Assembly (NCBI RefSeq): GCF_932276165.1
Contig: NC_064001.1
Span: 999,501 to 1,063,500 of the forward strand
Direction of reading: 5' to 3'
Length of the DNA: 64,000 nucleotides
Source of the DNA: Plutella xylostella
Taxonomy: Eukaryota > Arthropoda > Insecta > Lepidoptera > Plutellidae
Under the pieces are notes generated by a model. That model saw only the letters and a list, made by a program, of their open reading frames with translations, had not been told where the DNA came from and made no database searches. Of the stretch, positions 32,365-44,450 are shown in pieces (position 1 is the stretch's first letter; each line of letters opens with the position of its first letter). Both the position numbers and the translations under genes were made by a program.

Positions 32365-34804
32365 ATGGATCAAGCTGGAGGAAATCCAGGAACCACAATA
32401 AAACACTCGATACCTATTGATATTCTCGATGATTTGTGCAGGTATTTACAAACATAACTTTGTTATTTACTAATACAGTTGTTATTTATTGGATTCTTGC
32501 AGAAAGTACCGTCTCATCTTTGGTGCAACAGTGTACTCTCATACTCTTCAAGTTTTCCTCGCTATTTAACCAATAATATCTGTTATTTTTTTGTTGCAGT
32601 CGTTTTATTATCAACCTACCGCCAGAAGACCGCGGCAACCTGGTCCGCATCTGTTTCCAAATAGAGCTGGCGCACTGGTTCTACCTGGACTACTACTGCA
32701 CGGACGAGGCGCACCGGCTGCACCCTTGTGGCATCAGGGAGTTCGCTGCACACATCTTTCAGGTAAGGACTTGGTATAGCCCTAGGAGATTCCTATAAGA
32801 AATAGGTACCTTTTATGGTGTATGCTTTTAGGATAATATCCATTCCCAAGATACATCTAGTCATATACTTCAAGAGGTGCATAAATCTTTTTTCGAAACC
32901 ACAGAAGAACTTCAGACTCACCCATTAGTCCAGTAATACAAACTTACACTATTATCACCAAAATGGTGGAAGCACATTATCAACATATGAATTGATGCAA
33001 CAAGTGTGTTTTACCAACATGGTGTTATGTTGGGTGTTCATAGTGATATTCTAGTTATAGAAAATTGTATAGTGGACTTGACTCATTCAAGCAAGCATTG
33101 CATTTCATAGGGTTGATAGCCTTTTAGTAATAATGTATTTCTGCCATGTAACATTTACTAACCTGTGAACTGTCTATCAAATAACCTATCAATAGGTATG
33201 AAAATTAATCCCCTTGTGATCCAACCTAAATGAAATAAATGGTGCCCATTCTTGGAACCCTACATCGCTTATAACTGTTAAAGAGTTTAACTGTATAAGA
33301 GAGCTCAGCACCTGATGATGTTGATGAAGTGCAGGCTTCTTTCCTTATTCCAGCATGTCCCAAACCTGCGCGAGCACGTGAAAGGCCTGGACGCGATCCT
33401 CGACAACTGGCGCGAGTACAAGCTGACGGTGCCCACCTACGGGGCCATCCTGCTGGACACGGACCTCACGCACGTGCTGCTCGTGCAGTCCTACTGGACC
33501 AGGGCCTCCTGGGGGTTCCCTAAGGGGAAGGTGAATGAGGATGAGGAGCCGTGGAAGTGCGCTGCCAGGGAGGTTGGTCGCTTTTGTTGTTGTTCTTTTT
33601 AGAAGTTTATGTGATTACTACTTGAATTAATATTTGTAGTGCAAAGACACTTAGAGGTGTGGTAGATATGTATTTTAGTTTAGTTGTTAGGTACATACTC
33701 ACTTTGTAAATCAGCCTAGTTTCGCAAAAAAATAAATTGGACTAGAGGGCTTTCAAGAATAGTCTTGGGAAAGCCAAGGTCTTGCGCTCAATCTCTACAG
33801 TCCTGAATCCTGAAGGTTTCCAAGCCCACTGACCAGTAATAGTCTGTTATCTTATAGCTGTGTATCTGTATTGCTTGATAGCCATAAATGCATATTTTAT
33901 GTACGTAATTAATTAGTAATATTACATGCTAACATTCAATAACAATAAAAAATATCAAACAAGTCTAAAGGTTATCATCACCTCTATAAATTCAGTACAT
34001 CACTAACAACAAAACTGTAATCCACATCCAACAAATTCAGTACATTACATACAATAAACCACAATCCACTTCCGCCAGGTGCTAGAAGAGACGGGCTTCG
34101 ACATCAGCGGCATGATCAACAAGAACGAGTACATCGAGGCCATGATCCACGAGCAGGTGGTGCGGCTCTACATCATCGGACACATCCCGCGGGACACCCA
34201 CTTCCAGCCACAGACTAGGAACGAGATCAAGGCCTGCGAGTGGTTCCCTCTAGCCGACCTCCCGGCGAACAAGAAGGATATGACCCCGAAGGTTAAAATG
34301 GGAGTCAGTCCAAACGCCTTCTTCATGGTTCTGCCCTTCGTGAAGCGCATGCGACGCTGGGTGTCGGAGAGGAGCAGCAAGACATTCACGAATAGCACGC
34401 GGAGAACCAGACACAAGTCCATGGGAGATATAGAAGCGACAGCCACAACGTCCAAAGCCAAGCCGAAGCAAATCTCGCAAGGACTGCAGAATGAAATCAC
34501 AGAATATCAACAGAATAACCCCGTGGTTCCCAATGTTGTCCCCCCTAATCCGCCTAACCCTAAGTTTAGTACCAAGAACAGTGTGTCGAAGACTCCGAAT
34601 AATAACGGCACTCGCAAGGAGAGGAAACATTCCAAGAGACAGCTGTTCACTCCTCAGAACGTGCACTCCAACAACTTCTCTCCCGTCAACAAGGAGAAGG
34701 CGAGCCCGGAAACGGAACCGGAAGATCCGTTTTGGTCGTTCGTGGCGCCATCTTGGGCCAACTTCAAGTTTGACAGGCGCGCCATATTGGAATGCTTGAC
34801 TTGA
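32365..34804 (+). CDS. Dcp2: mRNA-decapping enzyme 2 (Dcp2), four exons
   Basis: Dcp2 hydrolyses the 5' cap of mRNA to release m7GDP in cytoplasmic P-bodies, activated by Dcp1 and Edc factors. Exons: 32365-32441, 32600-32762, 33354-33572, 34079-34804; all phases agree, 394 residues (human 420). Box A helices are in exons 1-3 (PPEDRGNL, ELAHWFYLDY). The Nudix box is complete at residues 138-160 (GKVNEDEE..., REVLEETGF), split by the last intron between RE and VLEE. Box B follows (KMGVSPNAFFMVLPFVKR). The tail is low-complexity, basic and N/P-rich, ending with FWSFVAPSW. The exon 3 donor (GAG|gttggt) is weak. AATAAA at 34917-34922 follows the stop by about 110 bp. Confidence 0.95.
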
Positions 34805-34916
34805 AATTCCACGTTTAAAATGATCGGTTAAATTTCTTCCGACTTCGGCAAAGATGATTGTTACATTTGGTAATTTCGTTTACTGTCGGACGTTGATTTA
34901 AATTTATTAGTTGACT

Positions 34917-34922
34917 AATAAA
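34917..34922 (+). terminator. Poly(A) signal of Dcp2
   Basis: AATAAA about 110 bp downstream of the Dcp2 stop, with a T/G-rich stretch just after it. Confidence 0.55.
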
Positions 34923-35144
34923 ATGACTATTTAGATTTACAATGAGACTTTATTTCGGTTGTTTGATTTCTAATAAGTCGTGCTTGCGATCCTAAACAGC
35001 TGAAATAATATTTGTATGGACCCTTTGGAGGTTGAGCATTAAGCTCAGGTAGATGGCAGCTTGATATACCTAAGCTAGGACATAGGTATCATTTAAAAAA
35101 AATGAGATATATTTTTAAAACACTATAATTCAGCTGTATAAATC

Positions 35145-35150
35145 TTTATT
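35145..35150 (-). terminator. Candidate distal poly(A) signal of GLMP
   Basis: AATAAA on the minus strand gives a 3' UTR of about 1.9 kb that converges on Dcp2. A nearer AATAAA lies at about 37001-37006. From 35151 to 37049 I see no supported gene, only the MITE at 35762-35911 and AT-rich DNA. Confidence 0.35.
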
Positions 35151-35761
35151 TCGAAAGTCAAATTAATATCACATCAATAGTATAATATGAATAAATTAAA
35201 CCTATAAAATATCTTAAAAATAAATTCATCAAAAGAATAGTATGTAAGTTTCCTCTAAAAAAATAACAAATTGGTTTATTTTCTCATGAAATTGATTCAG
35301 GTTAAGTTATGTAAAGTAGGTATATTTCTGTACGATTTTATCAAAATTACTTAATATACCAACAAAATAATTACGCTATTAAATCTAGATTGGTGAATAG
35401 GATAATTCTATTTAACAAATTTCTACGGCTCTATGTAGGTAAAAGACTTTCTAAGGAATGGGGATAAATTTGCTAACCAATCTAGCGTTCACACTATCTA
35501 CAGGCTATGTAGGTTAGGACATTCATAACTCTACAGGGTGTTTTGACCAAGGACTTTTTAATCCGAAAGAACTTATGTTCTGAATACGCAGTAGACAACC
35601 TGCATGGTAAGTGTGAGTTTTTATACCGTTCGAGAAATGGCGAGTTAACGAGAATTTTTACACGCGCTGCCTGCACTAGCTCCGCGCCATATTAATTTCT
35701 CACTGCTCGATCGGTTAAGAAAAACCTACACTTGGGGCTTTGAAATCGGAATACTCTGTAA

Positions 35762-35911
35762 GGGCCAGTTTTTTGATCCCTAGTTAACTCAACCATTGGT
35801 CAAAAATGGCTACCATTAGTTAAAAACCAAGAAAATTCGTATGCCGCTGTCATGTTTGACAAGTGACTTGACTAATGGTTAAAGTTGACCACGGATCAAA
35901 AAACTCGGCCT
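35762..35911. mobile_element. MITE with ends GGCC(g)AGTTTTTTGATCC
   Basis: The left end ggccagttttttgatccctagttaact is mirrored by the right end (gttgaccacggatcaaaaaactcggcc), with internal taaccattagt repeats. It is about 150 bp and non-coding. Confidence 0.65.
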
Positions 35912-37049
35912 AAGTATTAAGAATAAAAAATATCTCTACTACTAACAATTACACTATTAAAGTACTCGTAATATTACATCTAATATAGGATTTGATATTC
36001 ATCATATTACATAGTATATTTGTTTTAATCTGTAGGCACTTTCACAATAACGCACTTATAATTTTGAGATTAACACTCTTATGTACAAAAGCTTGTTATT
36101 TGATACATTTACATTACAGAAGAATATATTTAGACACATTCGAGCAAGCTATGTTAGCTGCTGATTGATGCTGCCTTCATATTTCAAGCTTCTATAGTTT
36201 AAAATATTAATATCTTTCGGTATTAATTTGATTAAAATACTGTACCATATTGCAAGCTTTACCAAGTATGGAAAATGAAAGAACTACTCTGCTACATGTA
36301 TTAACAAATAGGTCTTAATTTAATATCAATTTTTAGTCATATGGACTCGTTCGAAATCTAATCAAAATATATCTTTTATACAAGCCATTACTGTCTAAAC
36401 TCTACAAAACCAATTAGATTGAGATCCAGCTAAAAATCTACAATACCTATATGGATCTTTTCTGATGATCACTTAATTTGTCATTAATTTAAAAACAAAG
36501 CTTTGACAATTTGACCTAGCTGTATTAGAAATCATATAAGTTCTTAACACAATGGCTACATTATATGACTACGCTTAGCATATTAACTTTTTAACCAACT
36601 CAGGTTTTTGGTCCGTCCCATACAAACAACTCTACCATAGCCTCTACACTAACATTCACACTATTACTCTAAAATGTGGACGTAACATTTAGGAAATTCG
36701 CAAGCGACAAGCATCACTAGTTCCCATTTCCACCACCGGCGCTGCTATAGCCATATTCGCCATAATATATTTTTTTAAATTTTACAATATTGACAGTATT
36801 TTGGGCATCAAAAAGGATGTTCAAAGTTTGACCAGTATTGATGTTCGTTCGTATTATCTGGCGTTTTGCTAAATCGATTATGATGCGGTTATCAGTAACG
36901 TATTTATTTAAATTCAACAACAGTGTGACAGCTGACAGCCCGCCAATTCCTAACTTTTTAAATTCCACATCACTGACAGCTGACAGCGCGCCGCGTCACT
37001 TTTATTTTTAATTCTACAACAGTGTGACCAGCCTGTACCCGGCGCGTCA

Positions 37050-40000
37050 TCAGTCCTCGTTGTCGAACCTCCTTGCTCCGTTCCTGCGGCGGCGACTGAT
37101 GACGTAGACTATTCCTGAGAGAGCGAGTAGGACTGGGACTCCGAGGCCGATGCTGATGATGATGATCACGAATAGGGAGAAGCCTTCTACTGGCGGGACG
37201 CCGTAGCCCACTGTTAGCGACCTGTGAGGAGAAAGGGTTAATTTAGATGAATTTTGGATTGTCCTTAAGTAATTTAATTTATATACAATATAATAAATAC
37301 ACTTTGCACTATTCATTGATGAAAAATACAACTTAAAATAAGAACAGAAGAAACTTTTTAAAAAAGGAAACTGTGCAATTTGTACTAGACTAATATTTTC
37401 TCTCTTCGGAATTTTATTCTAATTAGACTTCAGACTTGGCAAATAAAAAAATGCCTTATTTTGTAATTTTTTTTCTATAATGTAAGAACCTTAGTAGGTA
37501 TCAGTGGCGGCTGCACCTTAAGTGCGCCCGTGCAACGCACTACCATTTAAAAACCTTCTAAATATGTACCTTCCTTCTTCCTATACCATACTAGACTAGG
37601 TAGGTACTAGGTACGTCTAAAGAAAACTTCACAAAAATGCCAATATAACAACCGTAATACCTACCCTAAACAGAAATTACATAAATCATTCGAACGTTAC
37701 GAGTTAAATTAAATCGAGCTGGCCTATTTTGATTTCTACTGCGAAAGAATTAGATCTTATTTTTGCTTGAACAAAAACGGCCTCGTGCGCTCGGGTTGTC
37801 GCACGGAGCGAGCTCCTACATGTAGTATGAAACAGGATGGAAATCGCCCGGCGCGTGAGACGGAAGATGCTCAGTACAAACTGTATGCAGTTCTAGGATA
37901 AATTCGTGCGCCGCACGCGACCGGAAATTGCCGAAATCATACGAATGACGCCACGGGAGGCGCAGGCGGCGGCCTTGACCGGTGGCGTGACCTACGAACG
38001 ATGCACTTGTCATTGTCATGTCATTGTCGCAGTTTCACCTTTCGCGCGCGAATACGTAATTAATTTGTTACTCTAATTACTTATTAACTAAGAAAGTAGT
38101 AAATATTTCGTGAGTGTATATGTGTGTGTGTGAGTGAAAATGAGTGCAAAATACAATACAATATGGACTTCATAAAAAGCAATAGGACATTTAAAAATAG
38201 ACTGGACATTAAATCTGCTGGGCCGCCTCGGCCTTTTCTCATCTTAAAACAGGAGTGCAAAACAAAAAATTAAACTTATACCTGAATTTTCAAAAGTGAA
38301 ATGTACAATAAAAAGAAATGGTTATGTGGATGTGAGAGACTAAATGCTTTATTTTGCTTTCCGTGTGTTGTTTTCGTTTCGGCGGAGAGGCAATTTCGCG
38401 TCAAAAAAGGAACGCAGAATGGATTTAAAACATAAATAAGGTAAAATATACTTATAATTTTTTTACTTTCAATTGTAATAGGTACCTAATCTATTTTTCT
38501 TCCAAAATTTACTAAACCCATAAAGTGCACCACCGGGTATCTGAGGCACCAGCCGCCACTGGTAGGTATAGTAATATCAGAACTCACCAAGCAGTATAAT
38601 TGCTCTTCGCGTAGAACCCGTCGGCCGACTCTCCGAACGACACGAGCAAGGCTTGCGCACGCGCAGTCTTGTCACCGTAGTAGATAGCTGCTGTGCTGCG
38701 CGGGGGTATGGTGGTTCTGTGGAGGGATGGGGGGGGAGTTAGTTTAACTACAGATTACTGAGGGCCGATTGCAACGTTGAAAATAAGGCTATTCGTCGTA
38801 TGGTTAGTCCTCACTCATTACAAAATTTCTGATACCTACTGAGATAATAGCCTACACCGCAGCGTAAGCAAGCGATTCACACTATACTGCATTTATTCTT
38901 ACTTGGCATAAAAGGTAAATAATCTTAAGTGTGTATTTCTATTTGAATTTATAAAAAAATTACTAGGTTTTAAAATAAAACATATTTATAAACCAATGAA
39001 ATACTAACAAGTAAAAATGATTGGTTTCGTAATAAAACCATTTTAGTTTATTTGTTTAAAATATTTTGATTAAAAAGACACACAAAGATTGTTTACCTTT
39101 TGTGCCAAGTAATAATGAGTGCAGTATAAAGGCCTGTCACAGAGGGTTTACTACAGATACTGACGTGTTGGGGGCGGCGTGGCGCGCGGGCGTGGAGCTG
39201 GCGACCCCGCGCCCCCCGGTGTAGGCCACTAGTACTGCACGGGGGGTCTACTACAGATACTGACGTGTTGGGGGCGGCGTGGCGCGCGGGCGTGGAGCTG
39301 GCGACCCCGCGCCCCCCGGTGTAGGCCACTAGTACTGCACGGGGGGTCTACTACAGATACTGACGTGTTGGGGGCGGCGTGGCGCGCGGGCGTGGAGCTG
39401 GCGACCCCGCGCCCCCCGGTGTAGGCCACTAGTACTGCACGGGGGGTCTACTACAGATACTGACGTGTTGGGGGCGGCGTGGCGCGCGGGCGTGGAGCTG
39501 GCGACGCCGCGGCCCGGGCCGGTGTAGGCCACGGGCCGGTACTGCAGGAAGCCGCCGTCGCCGCGGGAGACGGACTCGGCGGTGCGGATCTCCACTATCT
39601 GCAAGTATTGAAGGGTTAAACAGGGAAAGGATGAGGTGGAATGTACACACCGACCAATAACGACCAGAAACAACAACGAATTGAGTCTGCTCCCCATCAT
39701 ATTTATTTATTATTTTATTTTATTTTATTTGGCACACACAACAGTATTACAGACATTAACAATATAACATAAGGTAAATTACATAAATTCTAGTCTAGTC
39801 GTAACACCAAAACAATGTGTTCACAGCATGTTAGTGCAAAAAGCACAGCCACTAAATACAATACATTAACTATTATTATATTCTAAGTTATAATAACATT
39901 ATACATATCAATGAGTTAATTAGTATGATCAATAAATTTAAATACTTATTTTATTTTTAAAACTTCCCAGTGAGTTGTGATATATGTCCGGCACTTAGCT

Positions 40001-43000
40001 TCTATTTAGAGCGTATATTTGATTATACATTTGACACATTCGCATAATATAGTTGTTCGCACATCATAACAAATAACAGTCATGAAAAGAGGTTCCTAAC
40101 GGCATAGTAAATGTCTTTTCGTTATTGGTAGGATAGCGTACGGATCCCTTACATTTTTATTCATTGTTTGTTTCATGATCATTAGTCATTCCATCAAACA
40201 AGACATTAACTGTAGTTGTTCCTGATTTCAAGTAAGTTACGGTCTGTTACTTTAATTTAAAATGGATCTTTGCCAAAAAATGCGGCAAACAAGAGCATAA
40301 TAAACGGAAATGGAAACTTAAATAGTTATTTTATACAGAATTTTTAGACTACCGTACCTTTATTTTAGCACTTATACTCTGTCCATTATATTATTGTTTT
40401 TTGAAGAAACGAACGATCGAAATCACATACATATTTGACAACAACAAAGGAAAACCAACTTTACTTACCAGACATAAGGAAACGTCTAAAATACAATAAC
40501 AAAGTGGAAGCTCTATAGTTATATGTTATTTAACATGTTATTTGGCACGCTTCATCACATCTGCTATTCTATTGCAACACGTACCTCAAACACTCCGGGC
40601 GTGTGTTCATCGTCCAAGCTCCGTCGCGTGTTGAGGTCGAGCGAGGGCGAGCCCGCGTCTGTGGTGATCACCGTTGTGGACCACGCAAACCTGCAAGAAG
40701 AAAATATTTTGTACTCTTGATAAAAGTATTATTCGCTCTTCAACTGGTAGAAAAATAAAATATTTCATTGGTTTTGAATTGTTTGTAAAAAAGTCTGATA
40801 AAACTCGAGGTGGGTAGTAGTGGGTATAATAAGTATTTGATTAGTGTTTTGATCGCCGTCCAATGTTTGAACCCGGGACCTTCGGCACAGCAATCAGAGC
40901 CACTAACCAATACACCGTCCGGTCCGATTTTTATGAAACAGGGTCCATATGTCCACCGACCCTCACTAGGCCAGCGATGTGGACTAGGCCTAAACCTAAA
41001 ACCCTTCCTTCATTGGAGGGAGACCCGTGCCCCACCAGTGGGGACGTGATGGGTCTTGATAAGGGTCCATTACCTGGAGGAGTTGTACCCGGGCCGGGTT
41101 CCCAGCCCCACCAGCGCCAGGTCCAGCAGCGTGGAGTTGGCGGAGTGGATCAGGTGAGGCAGGTCCAAGGCATAGTCTGTGTAGGGGAGCACGTCCAGCT
41201 GAAACCAGAATAGAGTGGTTTATTTATAACATTTTGTGTGTAAGTGTGTGTGTATGTAGTTTACAATATCTAATATCTCTTGTTTCAAAGTCAAAATCAC
41301 TCATTACCCATTTTCATACTTTGTATATCCAATCTGTGTTTGTCTGGAAGATATTACATTTAGTAATAAGGCCGCCGATTATATTACTATTTATTTTCTT
41401 TTCTATGTTTGTGAAACTGTTTCTGTTTGTGTGCTATACAGAGTATTTTATCGTATTATCCCTCATCAGGGACATAGAGCTAAGAAGGGATTTCCACTGT
41501 TCCCACGCGGCAGCTTCTAGATCCTCCCAGCCGACACCAGTTCATACAGCCTATCAAAGGCTCTAAGTTGTAACAAGTGTGCGTATTTTAAATATTATAA
41601 TTATTGCTAAATATGCTTTCTGTGTGTCCTACACATACAATAAGTAAATAAACTGGCACTACAAGATGGGTTGCGTAAAATGTCACCATGAAATCCTATT
41701 GTATATTTACGGTCTGTTCTTCCATTATTACACCATATTTTATATGTATTCAGTCGCATCCTGACGAAACCTATACTAGAATAAGTACCTATAGAAATTT
41801 AGGTCACATTTGGTTCTAGTCATAATAGTTGTAATAATTAAGTAGCACAGTTGTACTGAGTACTGACAACCTCACAGATAAATAATTTATGTAACAAAGC
41901 AAAGTAGTCATGCTTGTGCTATGCATGAGATAATAAAGATTAATTGCTTTTTGAATGTATGTAGGTACTTACATAAATTAAGTTAGTCAATTTGACTATT
42001 ATTTTGGTTTTCTGAAATAAGTATTTCAGCATATTTTCATTTTAATTCATGAATCCATAATGTTCTATGCAACCACTAAAATACAGTAGTAACTTTTTTC
42101 GGCATTGTCCATTCTTATATTTTATTATTCTATTTATCTATTCAGCTATGCTATACCTTATCCTTGAATTTCTACCAAACTTGCAGAGAACCCCACTCAA
42201 AAGCAATCTCTACAAAAATCTATCACTATCTATTACCTTAACACCAATATACCCGTCCCTCCTGGGCTCACTATGCCGCCCCCAGCGCCCCTTCAGCTCG
42301 AGTTCCACCTCCTCATCAGAGAACAGGATGTGAGTCCGCGACCACTCCAGCGCCTCCAGACTGTATGAGTGTTGCGGGGTGTCCGGCGTGATGTAGCCAA
42401 TGTCTTTTAGGTCATTGTATTCATACAGCTGAAAATATAAAAGGTAGAGGTCAATTTTATTGTTTTGATTGGTTTGTTAGTAAATTGCAAAAGTATTGGA
42501 GTAATGATTTTTTGTTGAAGTAAGTACAGTAGCTATTACATGCAGGCCTATATAATTGATAATTCAAATATTAAAATATTGTAAGTATTTAATTAGTGGT
42601 TAAAGTGTTTTAAAATAACCAAACCTTTATAGTAATGATCCTGTAACTGAACAGATAATCCTCATACCTACATGAATTGACCCACATGACTGAGTCAGGG
42701 TTTGTTATTTGATATAATGATGAATTGATTAATCAACAAACATATGCTGAGTGTGGTCTCATTGTGTTCCAATTACTACAGACAGAGTCATATTTCCTGC
42801 ATTTGTAGCACAAATATGTGGGCTGCTTTGTACTTCAATCTGTGACTCATGTAACTATAGCTTAGATTACTTACTTAGATTAATTTAATATAAAATTATA
42901 GCCATCAATGTATAGCTTTATTTGTTATTATTGTTCTGTATTTATGTTAGTTATTGTTCAAATTTTTTCATTAGAAACACACAAGCTACACAGCTGAGAT

Positions 43001-43707
43001 CAGCAAAAAATTACACTTATTGGAACAAAATATGAGTCCAATCTAATATACTTACCTACTTAGCAACTTGAAAGAATAAATAATGTCCTTACCTTATCAA
43101 ATATAACAGCAAAGCTGTACTTTGGCTTTTCTGTCCAATTAAATCTATCTGGTTGGCTCCCATGCCAGCCGATGCTGAGGTTGGCTGCCGTGCCAGTGAT
43201 GGCAAAGATCACCGTGGGGATTCCTCTCGTGAAGTCCCATATTTGATGCACTGTGTCGTGGGAGCCGATGGCCTGGACGTAGACCAGGGTGGTGCTGTCT
43301 GATGAACATGCGTCTGACTCACAGCCAGGGTTCAGTGCTGAAGATATCTGAAAATTTGTGTTGGTTTTAATATCTTCAACTTTCAGGTAGGTATTTAATG
43401 ACTATTTCCGTTTATCAAGAAAAATTAAACCAGAATGTAAGTGTAGTATTTAAATAAGTATGGACTTCACAAATTTTGTATATTTTATGCAATATTTTCC
43501 AGGGAACAAATAATTTATCCGTAACGAGAGGCTGATAAAGTAAATAGATGAACAAAGGTGATATCAACAGCTGTTACTTTTATCAGTGGAAGGTCATTTA
43601 TAATTATGTAAAGTATAACTTACCTTCCTATCAAATGCCAGCGAAAGAGAAAACAATGCAACAATCACCAACGTCTGAATACATGTCCTTATCGTAAAAG
43701 GAAACAT
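37050..43707 (-). CDS. GLMP: Glycosylated lysosomal membrane protein (GLMP/NCU-G1), eight exons
   Basis: GLMP is a type I lysosomal membrane glycoprotein that protects its partner MFSD1, a lysosomal dipeptide transporter, from degradation. Exons (minus): 43707-43624, 43347-43093, 42428-42237, 41198-41074, 40690-40585, 39598-39465, 38716-38588, 37221-37050; phases agree and yield 398 residues (human 406). It starts with a signal peptide (TLVIVALFSLSLAF). The luminal part has family blocks (YVQAIGSHDTVH, DLALVGLG, SLDDEHTPGVFE, GFLQYRPVAYT). Several N-glycosylation sequons are present (NLS, NWT, NST, NSS, NYT). One C-terminal helix (about 355-382) follows VPPVEGFSLF, then the short tail RRRRNGARRFDNED. 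Exon 6 and its donor are repeated three more times in the following intron. Intron 7 contains a hAT element and a MITE. Confidence 0.92.
37502..38561. mobile_element. Non-autonomous hAT transposon with 8-bp target duplication (GLMP intron 7)
   Basis: The ends CAGTGGCGGCTG at 37502 and CAGCCGCCACTG-type at 38561 are inverted repeats of the hAT kind. Both sides carry the identical 8-bp sequence gtaggtat (37494-37501 and 38562-38569), the target-site length of hAT elements. It is 1,060 bp and no transposase frame is visible, so it would need an enzyme from elsewhere. Confidence 0.88.
38901..39111. mobile_element. MITE copy 2 (ends CTTGGCAyAAAAGG), GLMP intron 6
   Basis: Same family as 5884-6096. 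Its ends acttggcataaaaggtaaa and (right) tttaccttttgtgccaagt are inverted repeats. Confidence 0.7.
39145..39444 (-). repeat. Three tandem copies of the end of GLMP exon 6 with its 5' splice site
   Basis: With the genuine exon end (39548-39445) these form four units of exactly 100 bp. Each contains the sequence for VAYTG-GRGVASSTPARHAAPNT, the donor AACAC|gtcagt (g at 39464, 39364, 39264, 39164) and the start of the intron (atctgtagtagacccccc). The shadow copies are nearly identical to each other, more than to the exon, so the array spread recently. Reading through from the exon meets a TAG inside the first copy. Confidence 0.9.
40857..40925 (-). mobile_element. tRNA-derived SINE head, minus strand, GLMP intron 4
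   Basis: On the minus strand it reads tattggttagtggctctg (A box) and gaaggtcccgggttcaaac (B box), very like the SINE at 13125-13215. Confidence 0.6.
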
Positions 43708-44450
43708 TTTTATTTAAAACACTGCAATTTATCGGGAATTTCTTACGAAGTTCAAAAGTCAAAGAAATTAAACAACAAATTTACGACGATATGTCGCAGC
43801 ACGTGCGGGTCACTCACAATAATATACACGTATTCGATAAGCCCCTATCAAGTAAATAAAATAAATTTCTATTTAATTTCGAATCATCACATTAACTTGC
43901 GTCACACACAAATACAATGCTGCTAATTTAAAAGGCCTCATCATATGTTCTTAACTGTCACTTTGGCGCTAGTGTACAGAACTTTACTCTAGTTTATAGT
44001 TCTGAAAAAATCCGCATACGTAACTTATCCTTCTTAATTTGTCTGGATTTTATTACTAGGAAACGAATTTGACATTTCCGTAAACGTTCAGAAGTTTTTG
44101 TTTTTCCTCAGAATATCTACAATACACAAAAGAAAAGTGGATGACTTATGGACACCCACCGACTTATTTCGTGAGGAGCATGTGAGGAGATATGAATCAT
44201 GGTCTAATTATTATACCATTACCATGGTATGATTCGAAGGTAAACGCAGACCGAGATCGTTTCACCGCATTCCTCACATTTGTATTTGATACCAACGATA
44301 CTGCAGCGCTGTAGTTCGTGAAGTGAGGTCGCTCATATTTAAAATTTGGCCTGTAATACCGAGAAGGTACTCTAAGGAACTAATTTATGAAAATTATGAA
44401 AGGCAAATACATGAATGAAACTCAACATATTTTATAATAAACAACTTTAT

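Noticed and set aside
36717..36968. 83-codon minus-strand frame after the GLMP stop
   Set aside because: AT-rich, no recognised motif, lies in the presumed GLMP 3' UTR and is bordered by short direct repeats; no support for a gene.
39093..39700. Overlapping minus-strand frames rich in HARAPRRP
   Set aside because: They are produced by the 100-bp GLMP exon 6 array read in alternative frames, not by separate genes.
41234..41566. 110-codon plus-strand frame in GLMP intron 3
   Set aside because: Low complexity, no splice context and no motif; treated as chance.
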